Assembly (NCBI GenBank): GCA_029378245.1
Contig: JARKIF010000042.1
Coordinates: 62,001 to 126,000, forward strand
Direction: 5' to 3'
Origin: Roridomyces roridus
Lineage: Eukaryota > Basidiomycota > Agaricomycetes > Agaricales > Mycenaceae
DNA: 64,000 bases
Shown piece after piece: positions 54,917-64,000 of the stretch. Position 1 is the first letter of the stretch; every line of letters begins with the position of its first letter. A model generated the notes under the pieces. It saw only the letters and a program-made list of their open reading frames with translations, made no database searches and was not told where the DNA came from. A program made the position numbers and the translations under genes.

Positions 54917-56498
54917 ATGCCAGCGACCTCTCTGACAAATTCGACACCCGGGCGGGGGGCTTGCAACCAGCAGGCGACACTGCGGAAGGGCGGGATATGG
55001 CCTCAGGTGCTCGAGCGTGCACTTGTAGAGGGTTTGTTTCTCCTCGTATGTCGAAGATGAATGATCTGACGCGCTGTAGCTCTCGAGAAGTACCGTCCGC
55101 CGAGCTACCTTCGGGATACACGGCTGCTTCGTCGCTTTCCGAAGCGGAACCAGTACATCTCTGACTATATCTTCGCTGCAACCGGCACGCGAAGGACGGC
55201 CAAGCAGGTCAGCAGCCGCTTGCAGCAGCTCAGGGATACCTGCAAAGACGTCCGGGGTAAGTATGCGATTCAATTCAGCCTCTCCACAGACTCACATTTA
55301 TCAGTATTGAATTTGATTTCACGTCGTGAATATACACCAGAGCCTGACGCGGCATCCGACTTTTCACTTTCCGCCGTTGGCTTGGAATCGCCTTCGGCAG
55401 ATTCGGCTCCCAGCCCTCCGACTACGGATACCACCGTTGGCTCTCCCAAATGCTCGGTGTCCTCGGCGCCTCCCAGAACGTTTGTCACCATCCAATTTAC
55501 CTCCCCTTCGTCCTTCAGCCCCATTTTCTCTGCTCCTTCCTCACATCACGACCAACGATTCCTATCCATGGAATATCCCTCAAATATGGACGCCTGCCTT
55601 GCTCGGGTCACATTCGTGACGAACCAGAAAATCTCCACTTCATTACATTATTCCTACTTCCGGGTCCTTATTGGCGGTGTCGTGGTGCACTCGGAGCTGA
55701 CAGAAGTGGCCTATGTCTCTTCGTCGTCCGTTGGAGCCACAAAACCGCAGCACAAATACAGCACTTTAATAATTCCACGCCTTTGGAGGCAACTATGTCG
55801 CACTGCGGGCAAGTCATTCAAGCCCAGATTGCACAAGTGCTAACGAGCCTTGTGCAGATTTATCCCAGTGCACAATCGAGCAGGATATCTTGCAAACGCA
55901 CAGATCCTTCGACGAGGTCCCTACCTCTCCACTTCATACCGACCGGTCTATCCGGGCAGTCACCTATACGTTTTCAGTTTCGCGTCCTGCTACGCCGCCG
56001 CCCACCTTTTATCCGCCGGCGCTGCTGACTGAGCCGTCGTTGCCGCCCGAGTTCCCCAGCTCGGTTGGGCATGGGGCTTACTCTCGCTGTCACAGTCAGC
56101 CCCACGTCGTGGCTGCGCAGTATACTCCCTACGCGTACATGGCCGACACGGATACGGAGACCTCTCCGTATACCTACTACGACTACACGACTCCTGAGGC
56201 CTTCGCTTCGTCTTCCTCTGGATGGTCTCCGGATTCGTATTCCTACCCATATCCATCCCCTTCGACCTCATCCTCATTTACTCCATCAACTAATAGCTCC
56301 CCCACGTCATCCTCATTCTCCGAGGTTCCCGAGCCAGTGTACGATGCGACGGGCTGTTTCGATGTTAATTCCCGTCCTGCGACCCACTCTTGCCCGTACG
56401 TTTACGGCGTTGATGACTCCCCCGAGGCGTGGTACCATTCAGACCCGCCGATGTATAATACTGAAATGCTGCTAATGGATAATGTGAATTCGTTTTAA
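54917..56498 (+). CDS. TEA/ATTS-domain transcription factor (4 exons)
   Basis: Exons 54917-55031, 55080-55256, 55305-55808 and 55858-56498. The TEA DNA-binding domain is near the N-terminus (residues about 24-95): GGIWPQVLERALVEALEKYRPPSYLRDTRLLRRFPKRNQYISDYIFAATGTRRTAKQVSSRLQQL, with the typical W..LE.A..EAL..Y, N..IS.YI...TG..RT.KQVSS pattern. The family includes fungal AbaA/Tec1, regulators of development and filamentation. A middle region (FLSMEYPSNMDACLARVTFV ... VVVHSELTEVAY) resembles the conserved ligand/cofactor region of such proteins. The C-terminal third is Ser/Tyr/Pro-rich. Introns 1 and 2 are GT-AG, 48 nt each; intron 3 appears to be GC-AG, and splicing it restores the frame. 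Confidence 0.85.
55809..55857 (+). other. Non-canonical GC-AG intron in the TEA gene
   Basis: The donor reads GG|GCAAGT, the normal context for GC donors. A GCTAAC branch site and GTGCAG acceptor follow. At 49 nt, its removal joins RTAD to LSQCTIEQDIL in frame. Confidence 0.7.
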
Positions 56499-56639
56499 TT
56501 TTTGTATAATCCAAGTAGTGCCCGGAAAAAGTGCATTCCGACCGGTGCTGAGCGCCGAGCGTGGTGCTGCGTGGTGCTGCGTGGTCCAGTTCTACCAAAT
56601 CAGTCACCAACCACGAGATCATTCTCTAGAAGAACCTCG

Positions 56640-56740
56640 GTTGGCCGCGGATGGCCGCTCTCTCTACAACCTCGAAGCTCGGATGGCCGCTCTCTAGAAC
56701 GGATGGCCGCTCTCAAGAACGGATGGCCGCTCTTTCAGAC
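56640..56740 (+). promoter_or_regulatory. Four GGATGGCCGCTCT repeats upstream of the dioxygenase
   Basis: GGATGGCCGCTCT occurs four times in about 85 bp, the last three at about 20-bp spacing and separated by (C/T)(T/A)AGAAC. A GTGGTGCTGC direct repeat precedes them near 56560-56585. The array ends about 70 bp before the CT-rich leader and the ATG at 56806, the right place for clustered activator or repressor sites. The binding protein is unknown. Confidence 0.6.
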
Positions 56741-56805
56741 TGTACTTATACTTGCGACTTTCCCTTCTTTCTTTCATTCCTTGCTTCCTTCCTTCCCTCC
56801 AAACC

Positions 56806-58181
56806 ATGTCCGACCAATCTCACTCAGAGCCCGCCATCCTAGCTGGCAACCTACATGGGATCGACCTGTCCAAGCTTCCCAAGAACCTCGACATGTCTGT
56901 GGAAACCATTACGGAGAACGTCATCGCCATGCACGGGAATTGTGAGCAGGAGTTTGCTTGGGGATGCCGACCCTGTTTTTTTAATGTTCTTTTGGTCAGG
57001 CCCGGATGAGAGGACCAAGTTTATCTTCACCAAATTGGTCAGTCGGCACGACGAACTTGTTTTCTCCTTCTCATTCGGCGTGTAGATCACCCATTTGCAC
57101 GATTTCGTCCGTGAGACGGACCTCACGACGGAGGAGTGGATGTAAGAAAGATAGTCTGTCCCGTTCCTCGTCTGGGTGCTCATCGAGCTGTTCAGGTCTG
57201 CCATCCATTTCCTCACCGCGACGGGCAAGAAATGCACGGACCTCAGGCAGGGTGATTATAGAGTCTGCTTTTCAAGTAGCTTCCAACCTTACTTACTCGA
57301 TCCACGCAGAGTTTATTCTTCTCTCGGACACGCTCGGCGTTTCTTCTCTCGTCGATTCCATCAACAACGCCAAGCCCCCTGGAGCCACTGAAGCGTCGGT
57401 CCTTGGGCCGTTCTTCACCGACGACGCATTGCACGGTGAGTCCAGTGATTTTCACTCTCTTGCTTTCGCACTCAGCCGTGTGGTTCCGCAGTCGAGAACG
57501 GGCAGAGTATCGCATCTGAAGGCAAAGGCAACTACTTGTGGGTCGAGGGCAAGGTCTTGGATACCAAAGGCAACGCGATTCCGAACGTCACCATCGACAC
57601 CTGGGAGACGGATGGGGATGGGTTATACGATAACCAGGTTCGTGGGACTCCAAACCCTCTTTGCTTGCACGCGTTGAAATTCATGTATAGTACGCCCAAC
57701 GCGGTGGACCCGAATGTCGAGGACGGCTTCAATCAGCTGAGGACGGCTCGTACGCCTTCCGCGCTGTCGTCCCTGTATTCTACTCCATCCCGAGTGACGG
57801 CCCCGTCGGTGGGCTGCTCAAGTCACTCCACCGGCACGTCTTCCGCCCGGCGCATCTGCACATGATGCTCCAGGCAGAGGGCTTTGAGAAGCTCACGACG
57901 GCGTTGTATTTGAATGGCGATCCTTGGATTACCAGCGACGCTGTGTTTGGTGTGAAGAGCAGCCTTATTGTTGTGCGTCTTTTCCGTTCGTTATTCGCAA
58001 GCAAGCTGACCATGGCTGACAGGATATGACGGAGGAAACGGACGCCGAGGTGGCCCGCGCAAGGGGATTCAAGGATACGCAGAAGAGCCACAAGGTGCTC
58101 AAACAGGATTTCGTGCTGGCTACTCCAGAGGAGGCCGTGACGGCGCGGAAGGCACTTCTGGCCCGAGTTGTTGCAAAGTAA
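56806..58181 (+). CDS. Intradiol ring-cleavage dioxygenase (hydroxyquinol/catechol type)
   Basis: Multi-exon gene. The N-terminus MSDQSHSEPAILAGNLHGID is followed by a helical linker region (KLPKNLDMSVETITENVIAMHGN ... FIFTKLITHLHDFVRETDLTTEEWM ... AIHFLTATGKKCTDLRQEFILLSDTLGVSSLVDSI) and the catalytic domain: [112 protein letters not shown]. The Fe(III) ligands expected are two Tyr (in LYDNQY and VFYSIP) and two His (RPAHLH), all present. Such enzymes cleave catechols or hydroxyquinol in lignin-derived aromatic breakdown through the 3-oxoadipate route. Substrate cannot be fixed from sequence. Stop TAA 58179-58181, 67 bp from the convergent EngB gene. Confidence 0.88.
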
Positions 58182-58248
58182 ATGGACGAGGTTGGACGAT
58201 TTATTGCCGCGAAACATTGGTGTAAACTGTAACGGAATCCATCGTGAA

Positions 58249-59128
58249 CTACTTTTTCAATAAGCCTAATCCACAAGCTTCCGCGATATTTGCCCGAACA
58301 GCATCAATACCGAACATGGGCCGCATAGCTGCGCTCGTGACAATGGGCGGCAGACACAACGGCGCTGCCTCCCATATCTGCTTGCGGATCTGCGGTATAA
58401 CCTGCCCAAGCGACTTGTCCGGTATACAGTCCGCCTTAGTGATGACCGCTTGCAGCGTGAAAGGCTGCACTCCGTCCTCGGTCATGAGCGTCTCCGAAAG
58501 GTGGGCGAGCATTTGGACGTCGGCGGAATTGAGGAGGTGTTTTCCGTTGAAGAGGATGTATACTCGTTTGAGCCTGAGGAAGATCGGTGCGATGTGGATG
58601 GGAAGAGGAGAAGGACATACTGTTTGCGCGTAGCCAGGTACGAATCGAATAAGCTGCCCCATTCTGGACGACCTCGTGCACCGTACCCAGGGGCGTCGAC
58701 CAGGACAACGGAGCCTGGGTGTGCGCCAACTGTGAAGAAATTCAAAGTTTGTGTGCAACCCTAGAGCGAGTGAGTCGCGTTCCGAGGTCCACTGGAACAC
58801 ACCGACAGCTTTCTTGCTAGTTCTGAGCAAGTCTTTCTTGCCAAGGACAGCATTAAATAGCGTGGATTTACCGCAGTTAGCGCGTCCTTCGTTTTATTGA
58901 GACAGTGGACGACGAGATTATGGCAATATCTAACCAGTTACGATGACCTGAACCCCTCAGCTAGACGCCAAGAAACTTGAGAGGATACAGTACTTCAGGG
59001 CGGTTATATAACTTCGGGATTTGTTCAAGAGTGGCTGCCGCTGCGGAGAACTCTGCAGTAGTCGAGAGGGCGCGTCGAAATGCAGTCAACCTTGGTCGAA
59101 GGACATGGCCGTTGGAAGCAAGGGGCAT
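58249..59128 (-). CDS. EngB/YihA-type mitochondrial GTPase, copy B (230 aa, 5 exons)
   Basis: Same five-exon structure and total span (880 bp) as copy A, including the 13-nt second exon. The presequence-like N-terminus (MPLASNGHVLRPRLTAFRR) is identical, and all five G-motifs are preserved. Differences seen are few: TRKQ for TRMQ at the exon 4 junction and GIDAVRA for GIDTVRA near the C-terminus. It ends TAG rather than TGA. Because it directly follows the dioxygenase in the conserved core, this may be the ancestral copy. Both copies look functional. Confidence 0.88.
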
Positions 59129-59177
59129 TTGATGCAGATTGCTCTTGCTCTCCACCACAACATGGACTCCTAACGGG

Positions 59178-59882
59178 ATGCCTTCCTCGAGCCCGTCCTG
59201 GCCTTCTCTGTATTCTCCGGGCGTCGAGATCGTTCATATTGAGCACAATGACCCCGAGCAGCCGACGGGCGTCTATCTCTCTCATCCCGTTGGTGAGCAG
59301 CCTTTGCACTTTTCAATACCCTCGCTGAATCTCTTGCCAGACGTCTTCCGCTTCACACTCTACTGGACACTCATCTTCTACACGCCCATATTCCTATTCT
59401 GCGGAGTCTACGCCTTCCTGAACCTGACTTTTCCTCCAAACCCTCGCACCAGCGTGCTACGCGAGGCCTCCGACGAGTCGGCTTACCCCCTCCTGACGAT
59501 CCCATACTCACCTCGCGAGGCCGACACCCCGCTCCTCCGTCCGCCCAAGCGCAAGCCAAACGAAGGCCGCTCACGCACGACGTTTGCGCTGCTCGTCCTA
59601 CTGACGTTTATTGCGCTGAGCCTCCTCGGGGCCGCTATAGGCTCTGCCATCGTTGGCTTTGTCCTGGCGTTAATCTACAGGTTGGCCAAGTACAACCTGT
59701 CTACGTATGTCTCAATCTCATCGTTTCGGTCTCGGCTGACTGTCTTCTGTAGATGGGTCCCGTTTATCTGGTCAGTTATCTACGTGCTGGTGGGGCTTTT
59801 GAGGTGCGTTGTGCCTTTCTCTCGAACAGTAAAGAACTGACATGCTTGTAGCGTCTGGCCATTTGCCATAGATATAATCTAA
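59178..59882 (+). CDS. Four-helix membrane protein, copy B (186 aa, 4 exons)
   Basis: Exons 59178-59292, 59341-59704, 59753-59803 and 59852-59882 join to 187 codons including the stop; the three introns are 48 nt each. The start is the first in-frame ATG (MPSSSPSWPSLYSPGVEI); upstream in this frame a stop lies at 59130. Helices: about residues 44-65 (LYWTLIFYTPIFLFCGVYAFLNL), two packed helices in TTFALLVLLTFIALSLLGAAIGSAIVGFVLALIYRL, and a C-terminal one (WVPFIWSVIYVLVGLLSVWPFAIDII). Read without splicing, the frame stays open to 59840 but ends in intron sequence. Function unknown. Head-to-head with EngB copy B, 49 bp apart. Confidence 0.75.
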
Positions 59883-59925
59883 GCTATACTGTATTGCAAG
59901 TCTTGCAATCCACATCCTGCAAATC

Positions 59926-60425
59926 ATCTTCTCTGCTTCTCTGAGGACGCTTAACGCGGCGGGGGAGCATTCCACCTGGCGTCCGCCCCGAGACTGCCAA
60001 CCGTCCCTCTGACACCCGCACAGAGCTGGCCTCCGTTCCGCCTCCCTGAGAGTCGACATCATGTGCTTAAAGAGGTTGTGGAGCACGACCTAGCACGATG
60101 CATCGATTTTGTGCCCTTCCCCGTCTATGGAAAGGCCAGTCTCGTGCGCTGACAAGGCTTATGGGAGGCCGCGCGTCTAGATCTCCGACCCCCACTTGCT
60201 GCCCTCTCAATACTGATCGTTAAGCCACGAACGTTAAGCTCGAGGAGGAGGAGCATGAGACCAACCTCTCTTTCAGGGTTCAGCTCATATTGCACTGCAC
60301 AGGTTAATCCTTCCTTCCTTCTTCGCCAAATGCGCTCGCGAATGGTCAAGGAATAACACAGAGTTTGTTCATACAGTAAGGAATGATTCGGTACAGGAGT
60401 TCGTACATAATACCTCAAGAAGACA
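59926..60425. other. 0.5 kb intergenic, outer side of the inverted duplication
   Basis: No gene recognised and no clear similarity to the mirror interval 43877-44397. Confidence 0.5.
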
Positions 60426-62015
60426 TCACTCCAGAAAGACCCATGGCGTCTTGTAAGTCCACTGCCGCGCGTGCCATGTACCATCGGCGCCGGCAATGAA
60501 TATCGACATCCCAGCTTGTCTGAGCGCGTTCAGAGCATCTGCTGTTTTGGGATCTGGACCTGGACCCTTGCGTGCAATAGATGCAGCAGTACTGATGGAG
60601 CTGCGACGAGATTGAAGCATTTTGAGGAAGAAGGGGTAGTCGAAGGGGGGACTTGATCGAAATACGTTTGATCCAAAACGGATTTCGCTCAGGTGAGGGA
60701 ACGCGACGGGTGTCTTTGCCAGCATACTCAGATGAGCGTATACAGCTTCATCGCTCTCCGAAATGAATTCAAAACCGATCGACGTGATAGAGGTGTATTT
60801 CTTGAGGATTTCTTCGGTGACCCCAATGTCAGGCAGGTCCTCAACGCAGAACCGCCACGGTGTGCAGGAAGAGCGGAGGAAAAACGCGTCCAAGTGCTCG
60901 ACGGGGTTTTCATCCTTGGACACCAAATTCAAGTTGATGGAAATTTCCTCCAGAGATGGAGCCCTGAAGTAATCCAAAATCTCGACATGAGTTACATATA
61001 GGCGTTTCAGGTGTAGCATGTCGATTGTTGGACCAATGGGCTCCGGCCAAGGTTGGTCGAGACCGTAGGTGATCGCGACTCGTGCCTCGATGATGTTCGG
61101 GGCCATTTGCAGGATGTGTTGATGCGACTCTAATGAGCCTTGTATCCGATAAGAGGTGAGAAGGTCGGTGGGGAAAGGTATGGGCGTGTAACGGAATTCA
61201 CTACTGAACTCCACGTCCTCCAAGAAGGGTGCTGTTTCAAAACACTCGACGCTATCGACTCCAATTTGGCTCCGCTCATCGTGCCATATGATCGACAACC
61301 TGCGGAGGGATGGTAGGCGGCCACGAAACGGCGGTAAGAGGGGAACCAATTCTGCCGTCAGACGAAGGAAGAGTTCTTCCCAACGAACGGAGTGCTCGGA
61401 AAGGAATGTGAACAGTTTGATTCGAGCCGTGGCATCTCCAGTCCCATTTTGTGCTCCATAGAAATGAATCTTGAGATCCCGAGCGCGCTGCACCTGCGCC
61501 TGGACCATGGGTAAAGGGTCTGCCTGTCTTTTGCCGGAAACGTAAACGAGGGACCACAATGAAGGGGTGGATAGCGCGATCTCTCTCCAGCGGCGGCCAA
61601 CCTGGCTGAGTCGCCACCGGGTCTGCAACATAGGCGGCCCCGCCGGGTCAGCGGGCAACGGCTGAGTGCACACAAAGATTTCGGAAAGAATCTCGGGTGG
61701 CATCCGCCTCACTGGAGAAAGTATTGGAAGGCTCCGTTGGTGATAAATCGCCAAAGCTGCGCGTTCGTCTTCCATCTGCTTCAATCGAGTTTGGAGTAGG
61801 ACAATCTCTTCGTCCAGACTGCCAATTTGGGCGGCAGTATTGGATACTACAGCCTGGGCGTACGCTAATTCAGCTGCGGCTGGCGGCTCATTCGAGTGCA
61901 TCAGCTGCAAGTGTCGCGCTATCGTCTTGAGTTCGGCCGTGACAGACAAGTGGAGGGTTTCGCTCCCCGGGCTCGTTGAATCGGAGGCACCGCAGGTAGG
62001 ACAACGAGACGTCAT
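60426..62015 (-). CDS. F-box-like protein, CPTCG type (529 aa)
   Basis: The start is set at MTSRCPTCGASDSTSPGSETLHL, directly after a GTGCAG acceptor; the nine-codon extension MPHGLTQVQ would be intron. It includes ARHLQLMHSNEPPAAAELAYAQA, the coiled coil (LDEEIVLLQTRLKQMEDER), F-box-like block (LSPVRRMPPEILSEIFVCTQP), WRLSQVGRRWREIALSTPSLWS, FRGRLPSLRRLSIIWHDERS and a C-terminus ending YKTPWVFLE. Intact. It is most like 42317 and 38678. It is divergent from 62298, with 282 bp between start codons, as for the 40453/42317 pair. Confidence 0.82.
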   Translation of the reverse strand: MTSRCPTCGASDSTSPGSETLHLSVTAELKTIARHLQLMHSNEPPAAAELAYAQAVVSNTAAQIGSLDEEIVLLQTRLKQMEDERAALAIYHQRSLPILSPVRRMPPEILSEIFVCTQPLPADPAGPPMLQTRWRLSQVGRRWREIALSTPSLWSLVYVSGKRQADPLPMVQAQVQRARDLKIHFYGAQNGTGDATARIKLFTFLSEHSVRWEELFLRLTAELVPLLPPFRGRLPSLRRLSIIWHDERSQIGVDSVECFETAPFLEDVEFSSEFRYTPIPFPTDLLTSYRIQGSLESHQHILQMAPNIIEARVAITYGLDQPWPEPIGPTIDMLHLKRLYVTHVEILDYFRAPSLEEISINLNLVSKDENPVEHLDAFFLRSSCTPWRFCVEDLPDIGVTEEILKKYTSITSIGFEFISESDEAVYAHLSMLAKTPVAFPHLSEIRFGSNVFRSSPPFDYPFFLKMLQSRRSSISTAASIARKGPGPDPKTADALNALRQAGMSIFIAGADGTWHARQWTYKTPWVFLE

Positions 62016-62072
62016 CTGCACTTGAGTTAGACCATGAGGCACGAGAGTAAGGTAAGAAGGATACTTAAGTAC
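62016..62072 (-). other. Probable intron directly before the F-box start
   Basis: On the minus strand ACCACCAA is followed by a GTACTT donor, with a CTAAC branch site and CAAGTGCAG acceptor abutting the ATG at 62015. The acceptor half is identical to that of 42317. Confidence 0.6.
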
Positions 62073-62243
62073 TTGGTGGTTGTGGTCAAACTTGAAGCAA
62101 TTGAAGCTTGAAGGGTGTCTCGTGATCGCTGCTCTTTGACTGCCTCCACCACTCGCCTACGCGTCGTACTCGGCCTGTGGTGTTTCCAAGGGGTGTTTCC
62201 TCAAACTTAAAGTGTCCCTACGCGTCAGGCCTTTGAGATAATC

Positions 62244-62297
62244 GTGCGTCTCCTTTGCAATGAATCCCTGGTAGTGCGCGCTCATAAACGACCTTAG
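62244..62297 (+). other. Probable 5'-UTR intron before the F-box start
   Basis: GTGCGTCTCC donor and CCTTAG acceptor abutting the ATG at 62298, matching the leaders of 36961 and 42042. Confidence 0.55.
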
Positions 62298-63866
62298 ATG
62301 GCTTCGAGCTGCCCCGAGTGCGGTTCCCCGTATATGCCGACAGCGCAAACCATCCCTGCCACCACGGGCGAGACTCTGGCAAGGTGGCATCGTCTCGTGA
62401 AATCGAACGAAGCTCCGGGCAGCGCAGAAGCAGCTTTCATTCGTACCGTGGCGTCGGACACTGGGGCCCGCCTGGACTTCCTCGACAGCGAGATTTCTCG
62501 ACTCCAGTCTCGTCTGGATCAGCTGCAGGCCGAGCGAATGCAACTGTCGGATTATCATTCTCACAATACTTCCATCCTGTCCCCGCTGCGACGAATGCCT
62601 CCCGAGGTCCTCGTTCAAATATTCTTGTGGACGTTGCCTTCGTTACAGGAACGGAGCGGTGGCGTTTTCGACACGCAAGGAAGCCCGTGGACTCTCGCCC
62701 AGGTTAGCAGCCGCTGGAGGGGGATTTCTCTCTCCACTGCTTCATTGTGGTCCACTGTCCACGTTGATTTCGACCACGACCTTCGCCATCCCGAGCATTC
62801 GGATATCCTTCAGACGCAACTCCAACGCTGCGGCACGCTGAATCTGCATATCCACTTCTACGGACGCGACGAAGCCGATTCCACCGAACAACTGGAGCTA
62901 TTCGACCTCCTGTTAGAGCACTCTGCTCCTTGGGAGGCGCTCGACATTCAGCTGAGCTCGGCCTTGGTCCCACGCTTAGCGCAGCTTCGTGGCCGTCTCC
63001 CTTCGCTCAGGAGGTTATGGTTACAATGGGATAGCGAGCAGAGTCAGGTTGGAGTCGACTCGATCACATGCTTCAAAAGCGCTCCCTCTCTAGTCGATGC
63101 TGGCGTAAATAACGAGTCCCGCTTCATACCCATCTATGTTCCCGCCCACCAACTTACCACGTATCGCCTCCATGGCCCGTGCAAAATGCACTTGCATGTC
63201 TTGAAGCTGGCGCCGAACATCGTGGAAGCCAGAATCGTCGCCGAATTCGATGATGAGGAAGCCTGGCCTGCGCCCGGCGCTCAGGCTATCAACCTTCTGC
63301 ATCTACAACGTCTCTATGTATCCAATGAGAGGATGTTGGATTACCTGCGGACCCCTCGTCTAGCTGACCTGGGCGTACAGCCGCTGGACGAAGACCTCGC
63401 GGTTGACAGTTTAGACGCCCTTTTCCTCCGCTCTGGATGTGCACCTCAAAGGCTGTACCTCAAAGATGTTTATTCTACCACTACGACATTAGCCATCCTC
63501 AACAAATATACCTTCATCACGACCATCGTCCTCACGTTTTTCGAGCATAGTATTGACGCCATGGATGCTCATATGACCTTGCTCACCGACGTTTCCCAGT
63601 CTCCACATCTGCGAGAAATTTGTTTCGGAGCGCTGCAGTCGATGCCCGTCGATTACCCTCTCTTCCTCCGGATGGTCAAGTCACGTCGTCAAAGTTCCCT
63701 TCGCGCAGCATCAGTCATGGCAGCACATGGTCCAGATCCCGACCCTGTAACGCTTGCTGCTCTAGATGAACTTCGAGATGGTGGATTGGACCTGCGGGTG
63801 GACTGGGGCCCGGAGGCGCAAAGTGAGATTGATGCCTGGGACAATGATTGTCCGTGGAATCGGTGA
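62298..63866 (+). CDS. F-box-like protein, CPECG type (522 aa)
   Basis: Complete frame opening MASSCPECGSPYMPTAQTIPATTGETLARWHRLVKSNEAPGSAE. Coiled coil LDSEISRLQSRLDQLQAERMQL; F-box-like block LSPLRRMPPEVLVQIFLWTLP; PWTLAQVSSRWRGISLSTASLWS; LRGRLPSLRRLWLQWDSEQSQVGVDSITCF; PAHQLTTYRLHGPCKMHLHVLKLAPNIVEARI; C-terminus IDAWDNDCPWNR. Very close to 35399-36961 and 40453-42042. It occupies the outermost position on the right, mirroring 40453 on the left. After its stop, 63867-64000 holds nothing identifiable. Confidence 0.82.
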   Translation: MASSCPECGSPYMPTAQTIPATTGETLARWHRLVKSNEAPGSAEAAFIRTVASDTGARLDFLDSEISRLQSRLDQLQAERMQLSDYHSHNTSILSPLRRMPPEVLVQIFLWTLPSLQERSGGVFDTQGSPWTLAQVSSRWRGISLSTASLWSTVHVDFDHDLRHPEHSDILQTQLQRCGTLNLHIHFYGRDEADSTEQLELFDLLLEHSAPWEALDIQLSSALVPRLAQLRGRLPSLRRLWLQWDSEQSQVGVDSITCFKSAPSLVDAGVNNESRFIPIYVPAHQLTTYRLHGPCKMHLHVLKLAPNIVEARIVAEFDDEEAWPAPGAQAINLLHLQRLYVSNERMLDYLRTPRLADLGVQPLDEDLAVDSLDALFLRSGCAPQRLYLKDVYSTTTTLAILNKYTFITTIVLTFFEHSIDAMDAHMTLLTDVSQSPHLREICFGALQSMPVDYPLFLRMVKSRRQSSLRAASVMAAHGPDPDPVTLAALDELRDGGLDLRVDWGPEAQSEIDAWDNDCPWNR

Positions 63867-64000
63867 AATCTGTGTATTTTACTCCGTTCTTGGTGTGCTT
63901 CATCTTGAAAGAGCCAAAGGAAGATGGCGAGTTAATCCTCCCCAATCTTAGCCGTTACCTTGGTTCGGCGCCATCTTTGTCTCGGCTTCTCAGCCGTTTT

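Larger units (their letters stand above)
58244..59925. repeat. Inverted duplication arm 2 (partner 44398-46070)
   Basis: Mirror copy of arm 1 with the same two genes, the same intron positions and near-identical sequence. The arms are separated by about 12.2 kb of single-copy housekeeping genes. Confidence 0.92.

Overview
This is nuclear DNA of a filamentous fungus, almost certainly a mushroom-forming basidiomycete (Agaricomycetes). Genes are dense and split by very short introns (about 45-60 nt, GT-AG with CTAAC/CTGAC-like branch sites). The content is typical too: a DUF6534-type seven-helix membrane protein, a BAG/UIM protein, and a large lineage-specific family of F-box-like proteins. Species cannot be named from sequence alone.

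The dominant feature is an expanded F-box-like family. Most members share an N-terminal CPxCG or CxEC knuckle, a short coiled coil, an F-box-like helix block (consensus SPLRRMPPEIL.EIF.WTLP), a W-R...LSTPSLW block and about 350 residues that look like irregular leucine-rich repeats. I count about 11 full-length or nearly full-length members: 872-2446(-), 8941-10569, 10848-12443, 13608-15203, 18137-19783, 20992-22587, 35399-36961(-), 40453-42042(-), 42317-43876, 60426-62015(-) and 62298-63866. A further eight are broken or fragmentary: 2700-2848, 12490-13246, 16522-17864, 20069-20294, 25703-25981(-), 30995-31456(-), 35190-35330(-), and 38678-40200 with a frameshift. Two amplification events are readable: a tandem duplication of a three-gene block (10.8-15.2 kb and 16.5-20.3 kb), and a mirror-image arrangement around the right-hand core. 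By position and domain layout these proteins would be SCF ubiquitin-ligase adaptors with diversifying recognition regions; that role is inference.

Layout. 1-6.2 kb: two diverged direct repeats around an F-box gene, then a BAG/UIM co-chaperone gene whose promoter carries heat-shock-element-like motifs. 6.2-8.9 kb: no gene recognised. 8.9-22.6 kb: the main tandem F-box array, interrupted by two non-autonomous DNA transposons. 23.9-25.3 kb: a multi-exon DUF6534-like gene. 25.6-35 kb: a transposon graveyard with a long inverted-repeat element carrying tRNA-like promoter boxes, a retrotransposon integrase split by a hAT-like element with an 8-bp target duplication, a degraded kinase-like gene with another insertion, and a TA-flanked MITE. 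35.2-43.9 kb: F-box genes arranged around a 512-bp tandem repeat. 44.4-46.1 kb and 58.2-59.9 kb: near-identical inverted copies of a head-to-head gene pair (four-helix membrane protein and EngB-type GTPase). Between these copies lies a conserved housekeeping core: a canonical F-box gene, a GRAM-TBC-EF-hand RabGAP, a WDR5/Swd3 WD40 protein, a TEA/ATTS transcription factor and an intradiol ring-cleavage dioxygenase. 60.4-63.9 kb: two more F-box genes.

The housekeeping core looks stable, while the flanks behave as a fast duplicating and decaying compartment. Transposon insertions mark several of the breakpoints.
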